Shown piece by piece: positions 1 through 7,199 of a stretch of DNA of 19,165 bases. The notes beneath the pieces were generated by a model. It was not told the origin of the DNA and made no database searches. It worked only from the letters and a program-made list of their open reading frames with translations. This DNA comes from DATGMB01 sp035293845. GTDB taxonomy: Bacteria > Acidobacteriota > Terriglobia > Bryobacterales > Bryobacteraceae. Every line of letters starts with the position of its first letter. Position 1 is the stretch's first letter. Where the stretch lies: positions 1 through 19,165 of the forward strand of contig DATGMB010000153.1 in the NCBI GenBank assembly GCA_035293845.1. The letters run 5' to 3'. The translations under genes were made by a program, and so were the position numbers.

Positions 1-318
1 GAAGGCGTGTGCGATCGCCTGGTGCGCTTGCGGATCGGGCGTGAACACGTGCAGGTCGAAATGAAACGCGTCCCCCGGCTGCGCCGTGACGCCATCCAGG
101 CGCCGCGCGCGGAACACGAAGGGCCGCGGCGGGTCCGCGAGGCCGCTCGGCCCGGATTCGCTGCGGGGCGAGAACAGCCGGGGATCGATGCGCTCGAGCG
201 CCAGCCCGAAAGCCCCGCGCAGCATGTTGGCCGCCTTGCCCGGGGGGAAGTGAATGGCGTCAAGGGCGGTGAAGGCGAGGTGAAGGCGAGTGAGCTCGAA
301 TCGCGTGAGCCCAGAGTA
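1..318 (-). CDS. Cas6-like RAMP protein, N-terminal part (partial, start codon unclear)
   Basis: The frame stays open from the stop at 321-319 to the window edge, so the C-terminus is missing. The conceptual protein contains FELTRLHLAFTALDAIHF, then LRGAFGLALE, then GPSGLADPPRPFVFRARRLDG, and a QPGDAFHFDLHVF strand. This order resembles the N-terminal half of the Cas6 / RAMP pre-crRNA endoribonuclease family: the 'P..kg..LRGAFG' loop followed by 'DPPRPFVLR...G..F.F.L.LF'. The cysteine pairs many members carry between these blocks are absent. No ATG, GTG or TTG occurs in frame before ATG at 225, which lies inside the conserved region. An ATG at 322 is out of frame by one base. Either translation starts at a rare codon (ATT at 255 is possible) or a 1-base lesion separates the start from the body. 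The gene lies 69 bp downstream of tRNA-Leu on the same strand. The family call comes from remembered motifs and is good but not certain. Confidence 0.62.
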
Positions 319-387
319 TCATGGGTTCAGGACTTCGCCGCAGATCTCTGGCGGAGGATGGAGTTCATCCCGGCATGTTCATCAGAC

Positions 388-474
388 TGGTGCGGATGAA
401 GGGACTTGAACCCCCACTCCCTTGCGGGAACTGGAACCTAAATCCAGCGCGTCTGCCAATTTCGCCACATCCGC
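388..474 (-). tRNA. tRNA-Leu (anticodon UAG)
   Basis: Read on the minus strand, this is an 87-nt class II tRNA. The acceptor stem GCGGATG pairs with CATCCGC, followed by discriminator A and an encoded CCA (388-390). The anticodon stem CTGGA/TCCAG encloses loop TTTAGGT, giving anticodon TAG (leucine, CUN codons). The long variable arm contains TTCCCGCAAGGGAG, as expected for tRNA-Leu, and the T loop reads GGTTCAAGT. All arms are intact. Confidence 0.95.
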
Positions 475-487
475 ACGCGCTGAACCG

Positions 488-493
488 ATTATA
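488..493 (-). promoter_or_regulatory. -10 element of the tRNA-Leu promoter
   Basis: On the minus strand a perfect TATAAT hexamer sits 13 nt upstream of the tRNA 5' end. It would place the transcript start about 6-7 nt before the mature tRNA. No good -35 hexamer is seen at 16-18 nt spacing. Confidence 0.5.
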
Positions 494-521
494 CCGAGGC
501 TCGGGGGACGCATGCCCGGCC

Positions 522-1757
522 CTACACCAGTCCGAGGAACTTCGGGTTGTAGCCCGGGAAGACGCCAGCGAGTGAGCCGTTGCCCATGTGCTTCGCTACG
601 AGTTCGCCCAGAACGTCGCGGAAATCCGTCGTGAGCGCCAGGTCGCGGCCTTCGTAGAGCTGCTCTTTTTCCAGGCCCGGCCACTGGCCGTACACCTTGC
701 CGCCTTTGACCGCGCCGCCCATCACGAACATGCAGTTGGCGTGGCCGTGGTCCGTGCCGCGGTTGCCGTTCTCGTGCGCGGTGCGGCCGAATTCCGACAT
801 CGTCACCAGCGCCACGTCCGCCATGCGGTCGCCCATATCCGTCCAGAACGCCGCGAGCGCCTGCCCGTATTCGCGCAGCAGATTGGCCAGTTGGCCCTCG
901 GAGGCGCGCTGGCCGAGCTCGTTAACGTGGTGGTCCCAGCCGCCGATATCGGCGAACGCCATCTCCACGCCGACGTCCGCCTTGATCAGTTGCGCGATCT
1001 GCTTCAGGCTGGCGCCGAAACGCCCGGCGGGATACTGAGCACCGGCGGACGGCTCGTACGGCCGCTTCTGCACGGATTGCAAGATGCTCACCGCCTCGAA
1101 CGTCTCCTGGCCCGCGGCGCGCAGCAGCGGATCGCTCGAGTTCATGTACATTTCCTCGAACTCGGCGCCGGCCGCCTTGTCCCGCACCTGGAAGCCTTCA
1201 ATCGTCTGCACCGCGACGGCCGGGTTCGGCCCCGCCAGCGTCCGCGCCAGCGTCGGCCCGAGCGAGACCGCGCGCACGGGAGACGGCTTGCCCTCGGCCT
1301 TCGGCAGCGCGCGATTCATCCACCCGCCTTCGGTGGCCTTGCGCCCGGGCGTGCCGGATTCCATATAATCCTGCGCGTCGAAATGGGAGCGCGTCGGATC
1401 CGGCGAGCCGGCCGCATCCACGATCGCCAGGTGGCCCTGATCATAGAGCGGCTTGAGCGGCGCAAGCGAAGGATGCAGGCCGAAGAAGCCATCGAGATCA
1501 ATCGCCGCATCCGCGTTGCCGGCGGCCGGACGCGGCACCGCGATCGTGGGGCGCAGGTTGTAATATGCCTTTTCCCCGTGCGGCACCACGACGTTCAATC
1601 CATCCGCCGCGCCGCGCTGGAAGATCGCGACCAGGATTTTCTTGCGGGGCGACGGTGCATCCTTGGCATAGAGCGCGCGCTGCAACCAGAGCGGCGCGGC
1701 GCCCACGCCAACCATGGCCAAGGCGGAATTCCTCAGGAAAATGCGGCGGCTCGTCAT
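522..1757 (-). CDS. DUF1501 family protein with Tat signal
   Basis: A 411-residue protein of the DUF1501 family (PF07394 type), which often travels with DUF1800 proteins; its biochemical role is not established. The N-terminus MTSRRIFLRNSALAMVG has a twin-arginine motif (SRRIFLR) and a hydrophobic stretch, so export by the Tat pathway is likely. Family hallmarks are the early IFQRGAADGLNVVVPHG, the central DIGGWDHHVNELG, and the C-terminal TMSEFGRTAHENG...GTDHGHAN. The last block recalls the metal-site region of the alkaline-phosphatase/sulfatase fold that has been proposed for such proteins. I chose ATG at 1757 over the upstream in-frame TTG at 1766 because the twin-arginine motif then lies at residues 4-5, and GAGAG precedes it. 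It is the second gene of a two-gene operon, 48 bp after DUF1800. The gap is almost filled by a repeat element that also contributes an AGAGG. Confidence 0.9.
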   Translation of the reverse strand: MTSRRIFLRNSALAMVGVGAAPLWLQRALYAKDAPSPRKKILVAIFQRGAADGLNVVVPHGEKAYYNLRPTIAVPRPAAGNADAAIDLDGFFGLHPSLAPLKPLYDQGHLAIVDAAGSPDPTRSHFDAQDYMESGTPGRKATEGGWMNRALPKAEGKPSPVRAVSLGPTLARTLAGPNPAVAVQTIEGFQVRDKAAGAEFEEMYMNSSDPLLRAAGQETFEAVSILQSVQKRPYEPSAGAQYPAGRFGASLKQIAQLIKADVGVEMAFADIGGWDHHVNELGQRASEGQLANLLREYGQALAAFWTDMGDRMADVALVTMSEFGRTAHENGNRGTDHGHANCMFVMGGAVKGGKVYGQWPGLEKEQLYEGRDLALTTDFRDVLGELVAKHMGNGSLAGVFPGYNPKFLGLV

Positions 1758-1767
1758 GACTCTCAAA

Positions 1768-1800
1768 CCTCTGTGTCTCTGTGCCTCTGCGTCAAAGAGG
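1768..1800 (-). repeat. Short 'gcagaggcacagag' repeat element in the DUF1800-DUF1501 gap
   Basis: On the minus strand the 48-bp gap holds CGCAGAGGCACAGAGACACAGAGG, written here in overlapping parts: CGCAGAGGCACAGAG and ACACAGAGG. A related stretch, GCAGAGGCACACGG, lies directly upstream of the DUF1800 start (3481-3496), and a large inverted version lies at 17531-17621. The element is purine-rich on the coding strand and supplies Shine-Dalgarno-like AGAGG cores. Confidence 0.6.
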
Positions 1801-1805
1801 CGATC

Positions 1806-3479
1806 TCATCTTTTCTGAAATTCCGGCGAGCCCAGGACCTTGGCGTCTGCGCTCTCCACCTTCACGCCCGGAACCTTGTTGCCCGCCAATTGCACGGCGA
1901 AATTCATGCGGGCCAGCAGGCCGGCCGAATTGAGCCACTGCCCGCTGGCGTTCGAATAGCCGGTGGGCTCGACCTTCCGGTAGAGCGGCTCGCCCAACTG
2001 CGCCACCTGATTCATCAGGGCCTGCGCGAAATCCACGTCGCCATTGACCGCGCGCACCGCGCTCACCACCATTTCAAACGGCGATTTGATCTTGGAGCGG
2101 TACGCCCCGACGCTCCAGAATTCCTTCGAATCGATCATCGTCTTCATCACGGCGCGCAAGTCGCCATCGGTCTTGAGGAACGTTTGCGCCATCCGGTCGA
2201 CCAGCGCGGGCGGCGGGTCGTCGGCCACGAACCGCTGCGCCAGCTTGCGCGAAATGAAACGCGCCGTGGAAGGATGCCGCGCCACGATATCCAGCACCTT
2301 TTCGCCATCCTCGATGCCGCCGCCGGCCGGGATGGTCACGCCGAGCACCACCTTTTCGCCCCGGTCATGCTGCCGTTCGCGGAAGACGAACTCGCCGCCG
2401 CGCTGCGGCTGGTTGATGCTCCAGCCGGTGAAACAGCGGGCCACTTCGGTGACGTCCTTCTGCGTGTAGCCGCCGTCCACGCCGAGCGTGTGCAGCTCCA
2501 GCAGCTCGCGGCCGTAGTTCTCGTTCAGTCCGCGGCGCTGCGCGACCGCGCGTCCGCCACGCGGCGGAGGCTGCGGCCCGACCGACTGCCAGTTATCCAG
2601 ATAGAACAGCATGGCCGGGCTCTTCGCGGTGGCTTCGAGCAGGTCGCGGAATTTCCCGAGCACGTGCGGGCGGATCACGTCGCGCTCGTACGCGGTCACC
2701 AGGTAGCGATCCGCGCCCTTATCGAGGTAAACGTTGAAGTGGTTATACCAGAAATCCGTGAGGACCTCTTCGAGCTGGCGGTTGCTGTAGATGGCGCGCA
2801 GCAGCTTGCTCTCGGCGAGGTCGCGCGCGATCACCGCCGCGGGCCCCTGGGCCAACTCGATCTTGCGGCGCAGCTCGGGCGTCGCGAGCGCGAACATCGG
2901 CTGCAGCATGCCATTCGGCATCGCCGCGATCACCTCGTCCTGCTTTTCGGGCGGCATCGCCTCGATCGCCGCCATCCGCTGCTGCGGCGTTCCCGTACGT
3001 AGCGAGCGGATCTCCTCCGGGCTCAGCACGTCCCGCAACGCCACCGGCTGCGGCGCGTTCGCGGGCACGGCGCCCAGCTTCCTCTCTTCGCGCTCCACCA
3101 GCTTCCGGATCATGCGCCGCCGCTCGGGATCGGTGGGGAACGGCAACTGCCCGTTCACCATCTGCCGCACCATCTGCGGCGCCGGGTAATTGCGCACCAG
3201 CTCGCTGCTCGACATGGACAGGGTGTCCAGCATCTTGAGCTTCGCCGTGAGCACCGGATTTTCCGGAATGCGGTCCGGGTGGAGCTGAAGATCGATCCAC
3301 TTCTTCAGGCCGATCTTGTGGACCTGGCCGGCATCGCCGGGCCGCGGGCCGAAGGTGAGCCGGTTCAGCGCCTGGTCGACCTTCTCCTTGCCCGGAATTT
3401 GCCTGGTGAACTGGCGCGCGGTGTTGGCGCCCAACAGGCCGAGCGCGCATGCCAATCCAAGAAGTGCTCTCTTCCGCAT
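1806..3479 (-). CDS. DUF1800 family protein
   Basis: A 557-residue DUF1800 (PF08811 type) protein of unknown biochemical function. The N-terminus MRKRALLGLACALGLLGANTA is a typical Sec signal peptide, so export is expected. Family blocks are visible in order: ALNRLTFGPRPGDA near residue 40, FWYNHFNVYLDKGADR mid-protein, LLEATAKSPAMLFYLDNWQS, then LNENYGRELLELHTLGVDGGYT and VARCFTGWSI. The C-terminus LGSPEFQKR is the usual family ending, so the gene is complete. ATG at 3479 is preceded by AGAGG at good spacing, inside a copy of the repeat also seen at 1768-1800. It is the first gene of an operon with DUF1501; the pair probably works together at the cell surface or in the periplasm, which is inferred from their recurrent pairing. 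It is divergent from the hybrid kinase, with 103 bp between them. Confidence 0.92.
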   Translation of the reverse strand: MRKRALLGLACALGLLGANTARQFTRQIPGKEKVDQALNRLTFGPRPGDAGQVHKIGLKKWIDLQLHPDRIPENPVLTAKLKMLDTLSMSSSELVRNYPAPQMVRQMVNGQLPFPTDPERRRMIRKLVEREERKLGAVPANAPQPVALRDVLSPEEIRSLRTGTPQQRMAAIEAMPPEKQDEVIAAMPNGMLQPMFALATPELRRKIELAQGPAAVIARDLAESKLLRAIYSNRQLEEVLTDFWYNHFNVYLDKGADRYLVTAYERDVIRPHVLGKFRDLLEATAKSPAMLFYLDNWQSVGPQPPPRGGRAVAQRRGLNENYGRELLELHTLGVDGGYTQKDVTEVARCFTGWSINQPQRGGEFVFRERQHDRGEKVVLGVTIPAGGGIEDGEKVLDIVARHPSTARFISRKLAQRFVADDPPPALVDRMAQTFLKTDGDLRAVMKTMIDSKEFWSVGAYRSKIKSPFEMVVSAVRAVNGDVDFAQALMNQVAQLGEPLYRKVEPTGYSNASGQWLNSAGLLARMNFAVQLAGNKVPGVKVESADAKVLGSPEFQKR

Positions 3480-3480
3480 C

Positions 3481-3496
3481 CGTGTGCCTCTGCTCT
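3481..3496 (-). repeat. Repeat remnant forming the DUF1800 ribosome-binding leader
   Basis: On the minus strand AGAGCAGAGGCACACG directly precedes the DUF1800 ATG. It shares GCAGAGGCACA with the element before DUF1501 at 1768-1800. The AGAGG core is at Shine-Dalgarno distance from the start. Confidence 0.45.
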
Positions 3497-3582
3497 ATTA
3501 AACGCCCGTTCCGGGCGGATGTTGCGGCCGCGCCTGCGGCTTCAAATGAATTCTGTATGATGAAAGATTCCCAGGAGATTGC

Positions 3583-5928
3583 TTGCCAGTTCCTCAGGAT
3601 TCCCGATTCCGGCTTTTGTTCGAAAAGGCCCCCGTGGCGTACCACGAAATCGACCGCGAGGGTACCATCCTTCGCGTCAATGAGGCCGAATGCCGGCTGC
3701 TCGGCTACCGCGCCGAGGAGATGGTGGGCCGGCCCGCCTGGGAGTTCGTCGCACCGGAAATGCAGGCAGCCAGCCGCGAGGCGATCCGGCGCAAGATTTC
3801 GGGCGCGCAGCCGCTCGTACCCTACGTCCGCGAATTCGCCCGCCGTGACGGCACGCGGCTGTTCCTCGAGTTCCACGAAAACCTGGTGTGGGACGAGCGA
3901 GGCTGCGTCGCCGGCATTTTCTCGGCGGCGCTGGACATCACGGCGCGCCGGGAAGCCGAGGCCGCCCTGGCGCGCGAGCGGCAGCTCCTGCGCACACTGA
4001 TCGACAGCCTGCCCGACCTCATCTTCGTGAAAGATGCCGACGGCCGCTACCTGCTGGTCAACGAGGCGCTGGCGCGGTCCGTGGGGCTGTCCTCGCCCGC
4101 CGAGGCGTTCGGCCGCACCGCCGCCGATTTTTACCCCGCGGAAGTGGCTGCCCGCCTGCAAGCGGACGAACGCCGCATCGTCGAGACCGGCCAGCCGATC
4201 ATCGGGCATCAGGAGCCGGGCACCTCATCGCCGGGCGCCTGGCTGTTGACCACCAAGGTGCCCATCCGCGATGAATCCGGCCGCGTCACCGCGATCGTCG
4301 GACTGAGCCGTGACATCACCGCGATCCACGAGGCCCGCCTGGCCATCGAGGCCAACAACCGCGCCAAGAGCGATTTTCTGGCCAATATGAGCCACGAGAT
4401 CCGCACCCCGCTGAACGGCGTGATCGGCATGACCGGGCTGCTGCTCGATACCGCGCTCACCGCCGAGCAGCGCGAATACGCCGAGACCGTCCGCAAGTCG
4501 GGCGACGTGCTCCTCACGGTAATCAACGATATCCTCGATTTTTCGAAAATCGAGGCCGGCAAGCTGCAGATCGAAAATCTGCCGTTCGATCTTCGCCTCA
4601 CTCTCGAAGAAGTCAACGAGATGCTCTGCGCCAAGGCCGAGGAGCAGGGGCTCGATCTCGTGCTCGAATACGCGCCGGAGCTGCCGCGGCACTTCATCGG
4701 CGACGCCGGCCGCATCCGCCAGGTGTTGACCAACCTGATCGGCAACGCCATCAAGTTCACGGAAACGGGCTACGTCAGCACCAGCGTAAGCTGCGAGCGG
4801 CAGGATGCCGGGCAGGCGCTGATGCGGGTCCGCGTGCGGGATACCGGCGTGGGCATTCCGCCGGAGAAGCTCGGGATGCTGTTCGAGAAATTTACGCAGG
4901 CGGATGCCTCTACCACGCGGCGGTACGGCGGCACGGGGCTCGGCCTGGCCATTTGCAAGCAGCTCGTCAACCTCATGGGCGGCGAGATCGGGGTTGAGAG
5001 CCGCGAGGGTGAAGGCTCGACCTTCTGGTTCAGCCTCCCGCTGGCGCTCGATGCGGCCCCGCACGCCGCGCCCGCGCCGGAGATCGATCTGCGCGGGCTG
5101 CGGGTCCTGATTGTCGATGACAACCCGGTCAACCGCAGGGTGCTGCACGAGCAGATCACGAGCTGGGGCATGCGCAATGGCAGCTATAGCTCCGCGCCGG
5201 ACGCCCTGAGCGCGCTGCGCGAAGCCGCCCGCAGCGGCGACCCGTACGATTTCGTCCTGCTCGATTACCAGATGCCGGGCATGGATGGCGCGCAACTGGC
5301 CTCGGCGATTCGCGCCGACCCGGCCTTGGCGGGCGCCGCGCTGGTGATGCTCACCTCCGTCAGCCATCTCGGCGAGGCGAAGAGCCTGGAGGGCTCCGGC
5401 ATCGATGCCTGCCTGATTAAACCGGTGCGGCAGTCCTCACTCCTCGACACGCTCGCCACCACGCACGCGCGCCGCATCCAATCCGGCCGGCAGCGGGCCC
5501 GCGAAACGGCCGTGCCCGAATCCACGCCGGCCCGCAGCGCTGGACGCGCGCTCCGGCTGCTGGTCGTCGAAGACAACGCGGTAAACCAGAAACTGGCGGC
5601 TCGCATGCTCGAACGCCTCGGCCAGCGCGCCGACGTCGCGGCCAACGGCCGCGAAGCCGTGGAGATGTGCCGCCTGGCGCCCTACGACATCATCTTCATG
5701 GATTGCCAGATGCCCGAAATGGACGGGTTCGCCGCCGCACGCGAAATCCGGCGGCTGGAGACGGCCGGCAGACCCGCTGCCACCATCATCGCCATGACCG
5801 CCGACGTCATGGACGGCGTGCGCGAACGTTGCCTGGCCGCCGGAATGGACCATTACATTGCCAAGCCGGTGAAGTTCGAAAGTCTCCGGGAAGTCGTCCA
5901 GACCTGGGGCGGCCGCGCGCCCGCATAG
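3583..5928 (+). CDS. Hybrid sensor histidine kinase (PAS-PAS-HisKA-HATPase-REC-REC)
   Basis: A 781-residue hybrid two-component kinase with no predicted membrane segment, so probably cytosolic. PAS domains lie at about residues 5-125 and 130-250. HisKA has its phosphoacceptor H271 in NMSHEIRTPLNG. HATPase_c spans about 370-487, with N-box NLIGNAIKFTE, G1 DTGVGIP and G2 GGTGLGLAI. The first receiver (about 505-625) has DD 512-513, D561 in LLDYQMPGMDG and K613. The second (about 657-778) has ED 663-664, D707 in FMDCQMPEMDG and K761. No HPt domain follows, so the relay must end elsewhere or the receivers act as modulators. I chose TTG at 3583 because AGGAGA sits 4 nt before it and no ATG occurs in the first PAS domain before conserved residues. 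The signal is unknown. It is divergent from DUF1800, which does not prove a functional link. Confidence 0.95.
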   Translation: MPVPQDSRFRLLFEKAPVAYHEIDREGTILRVNEAECRLLGYRAEEMVGRPAWEFVAPEMQAASREAIRRKISGAQPLVPYVREFARRDGTRLFLEFHENLVWDERGCVAGIFSAALDITARREAEAALARERQLLRTLIDSLPDLIFVKDADGRYLLVNEALARSVGLSSPAEAFGRTAADFYPAEVAARLQADERRIVETGQPIIGHQEPGTSSPGAWLLTTKVPIRDESGRVTAIVGLSRDITAIHEARLAIEANNRAKSDFLANMSHEIRTPLNGVIGMTGLLLDTALTAEQREYAETVRKSGDVLLTVINDILDFSKIEAGKLQIENLPFDLRLTLEEVNEMLCAKAEEQGLDLVLEYAPELPRHFIGDAGRIRQVLTNLIGNAIKFTETGYVSTSVSCERQDAGQALMRVRVRDTGVGIPPEKLGMLFEKFTQADASTTRRYGGTGLGLAICKQLVNLMGGEIGVESREGEGSTFWFSLPLALDAAPHAAPAPEIDLRGLRVLIVDDNPVNRRVLHEQITSWGMRNGSYSSAPDALSALREAARSGDPYDFVLLDYQMPGMDGAQLASAIRADPALAGAALVMLTSVSHLGEAKSLEGSGIDACLIKPVRQSSLLDTLATTHARRIQSGRQRARETAVPESTPARSAGRALRLLVVEDNAVNQKLAARMLERLGQRADVAANGREAVEMCRLAPYDIIFMDCQMPEMDGFAAAREIRRLETAGRPAATIIAMTADVMDGVRERCLAAGMDHYIAKPVKFESLREVVQTWGGRAPA

Positions 5929-5954
5929 CGCCGTTCCCACAGCGGCGGCGCTAT
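5925..5954 (+). terminator. Possible hairpin terminator after the hybrid kinase
   Basis: ATAGCGCCG (5925-5933) and CGGCGCTAT (5946-5954) form a perfect 9-bp stem around a 12-nt loop, beginning at the kinase stop codon. Only a short ATTTG follows, so it is a weak intrinsic terminator at best. It may equally be a hairpin between two cotranscribed genes. Confidence 0.35.
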
Positions 5955-5974
5955 ATTTGAACGAAGGAGGCCCC

Positions 5975-6649
5975 ATGCTGCGGACCTGTATCGCAGTTCT
6001 CACCTTTACCTTCGCGGCATTCCCGCAAACCCCGACACCCAGCTCCATCCAGGCGTCCGGCAGCGCGACCATCAACGGTATCCAGCCAGACCAGGTGCAG
6101 CTCTCTGCGGGCGTCATCACATCCGCCAAGACGGCGCAGGACGCGGCCACCCAGAACGCGGCGCAAACCAGCGCCGTAATCGCCGCGCTCAACGCCGTGT
6201 TGGGCGGCAGCGGATCGGTACAGACGATCTCCTATACCCTCTCGCCGCAGTACACCGGCGCTAACGGCGGCACGCCGCAGACGATCACGGGCTACACCGC
6301 GACGAACACCGTGCAGGTGACCACCAGCAATCTGAATCTGGCCGGGCAGCTCATCGACGCCGCGAACACAGCGGGAGCGAACAACATCTACGGGCCGAAT
6401 TACTCGTTGCAAAACTCGGACCCGTTCCGTCAGCAGGCGCTCACCGCCGCCACCAAACAGGCGCTGGCGCATGCCGCCGCCATTGCGGCCGGCCTGGGCA
6501 TGAAGACCGGCGCCGTGATTTCGGCTCAGGAGGGCGGCACGGTGACGCCGGTCGTGATGGGCGCCGCGCCCTCCGGCGGCACGCCGATCCAGACGGGCAC
6601 GGTCAGCGTCACCGCGAGCGTCACCGTGACCGTCGCTTTGGTTCAATAG
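5975..6649 (+). CDS. SIMPL domain-containing (DUF541) exported protein
   Basis: A 224-residue protein with the N-terminal signal sequence MLRTCIAVLTFTFAAFPQ, followed by the SIMPL/DUF541 fold (PF04402 type). The visible pattern is IQASGSATINGIQPDQVQLSAGV at the start, a long helix rich in Ala, Thr and Gln, the VQTISYTLSPQY strand with ITGYTATNTVQVTTSNL, a helix of the type KQALAHAAAIAAGLGMK, and final alternating Val/Thr strands. Members are periplasmic or membrane-associated and form oligomeric assemblies; no catalytic role is established. I chose ATG at 5975 because GGAGG lies 4 nt upstream; the upstream in-frame TTG at 5957 would put this SD inside the coding sequence. The stop is 4 nt before msrA, so the two are almost certainly translated from one mRNA. 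That suggests an envelope or oxidative-stress setting, which is inference. Confidence 0.88.
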   Translation: MLRTCIAVLTFTFAAFPQTPTPSSIQASGSATINGIQPDQVQLSAGVITSAKTAQDAATQNAAQTSAVIAALNAVLGGSGSVQTISYTLSPQYTGANGGTPQTITGYTATNTVQVTTSNLNLAGQLIDAANTAGANNIYGPNYSLQNSDPFRQQALTAATKQALAHAAAIAAGLGMKTGAVISAQEGGTVTPVVMGAAPSGGTPIQTGTVSVTASVTVTVALVQ

Positions 6650-6653
6650 GAGA

Positions 6654-7175
6654 ATGGCGCAAACCGAAACCGTAACCCTCGGGGGCGGCTGCTTCTGGTG
6701 TCTCGAAGCGGTCTACGACGAGATGGAAGGCGTCGTATCCGTCGAATCCGGCTACATGGGCGGGCACGTCGAGAACCCCACCTACCAGGATGTGTGCACC
6801 GGCCGGACCGGCCACATCGAGGTGGTCCGCGTGACGTTCGATCCCTCGGTCACCAGCTTCCGCGAGATCCTCGAAGTCTTCTTCGCGGTTCACGATCCGA
6901 CCTCGCGCGACCGCCAGGGCAACGATGTCGGCTCGCAATACCGCTCCGCGATTTTCTACCACGACGAGCGGCAGCGTGCCGAAGCGGAGCGGATGATCCG
7001 CGAGCTCGGGCCGGGCATCGTGACCGAACTGCGGCAGGCGGAAACGTTTTACTTGGCCGAAGACTACCACCAGGAGTACTTCGCCAACCATCCGAACGCG
7101 CCGTATTGCGCGTACGTGGTCGCGCCGAAGGTGGCGAAGTTTCGGGCGAAGTTCGGCGAGCGAGTAAAGCGGTAA
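6654..7175 (+). CDS. msrA: Peptide-methionine (S)-S-oxide reductase
   Basis: A 173-residue MsrA that reduces methionine-S-sulfoxide in proteins and as free amino acid, using thioredoxin-type electrons. The N-terminal GGGCFWCLEAVY contains the catalytic Cys13. The family blocks SGYMGGHVENPTYQDVCTGRTGHIEVVRVTFDP, FFAVHDPTSRDRQGNDVGSQYRSAIFYHD and AEDYHQEYFANHP are all present. The C-terminal NAPYCAYVVAPK carries a resolving cysteine. There is no signal peptide, so it is cytosolic, and there is no fused MsrB domain. The AGGAGA ribosome-binding site overlaps the stop region of the SIMPL gene, indicating tight coupling. The gene is full length for the family. It is tail-to-tail with the molybdopterin subunit gene, with only 24 bp between their stops. 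Confidence 0.97.
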   Translation: MAQTETVTLGGGCFWCLEAVYDEMEGVVSVESGYMGGHVENPTYQDVCTGRTGHIEVVRVTFDPSVTSFREILEVFFAVHDPTSRDRQGNDVGSQYRSAIFYHDERQRAEAERMIRELGPGIVTELRQAETFYLAEDYHQEYFANHPNAPYCAYVVAPKVAKFRAKFGERVKR

Positions 7176-7199
7176 CGTGCACCGCTTCCACGGCGGGCC

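Noticed and set aside
319..474. Integrated element using tRNA-Leu as attachment site
   Set aside because: No integrase gene and no second copy of the tRNA 3' end is visible in the window. The adjacent Cas6-like gene alone does not make an island.
588..3002. An 804-codon plus-strand open frame rich in Arg, His, Leu and Ala
   Set aside because: It is antisense to the DUF1501 and DUF1800 genes, crosses their intergenic gap, and has the composition of reverse-frame reading in GC-rich coding DNA with no recognisable motif.
4225..5367. A 380-codon minus-strand open frame inside the hybrid kinase
   Set aside because: It is antisense to the HisKA, HATPase and first receiver domains, which are unambiguous on the plus strand.
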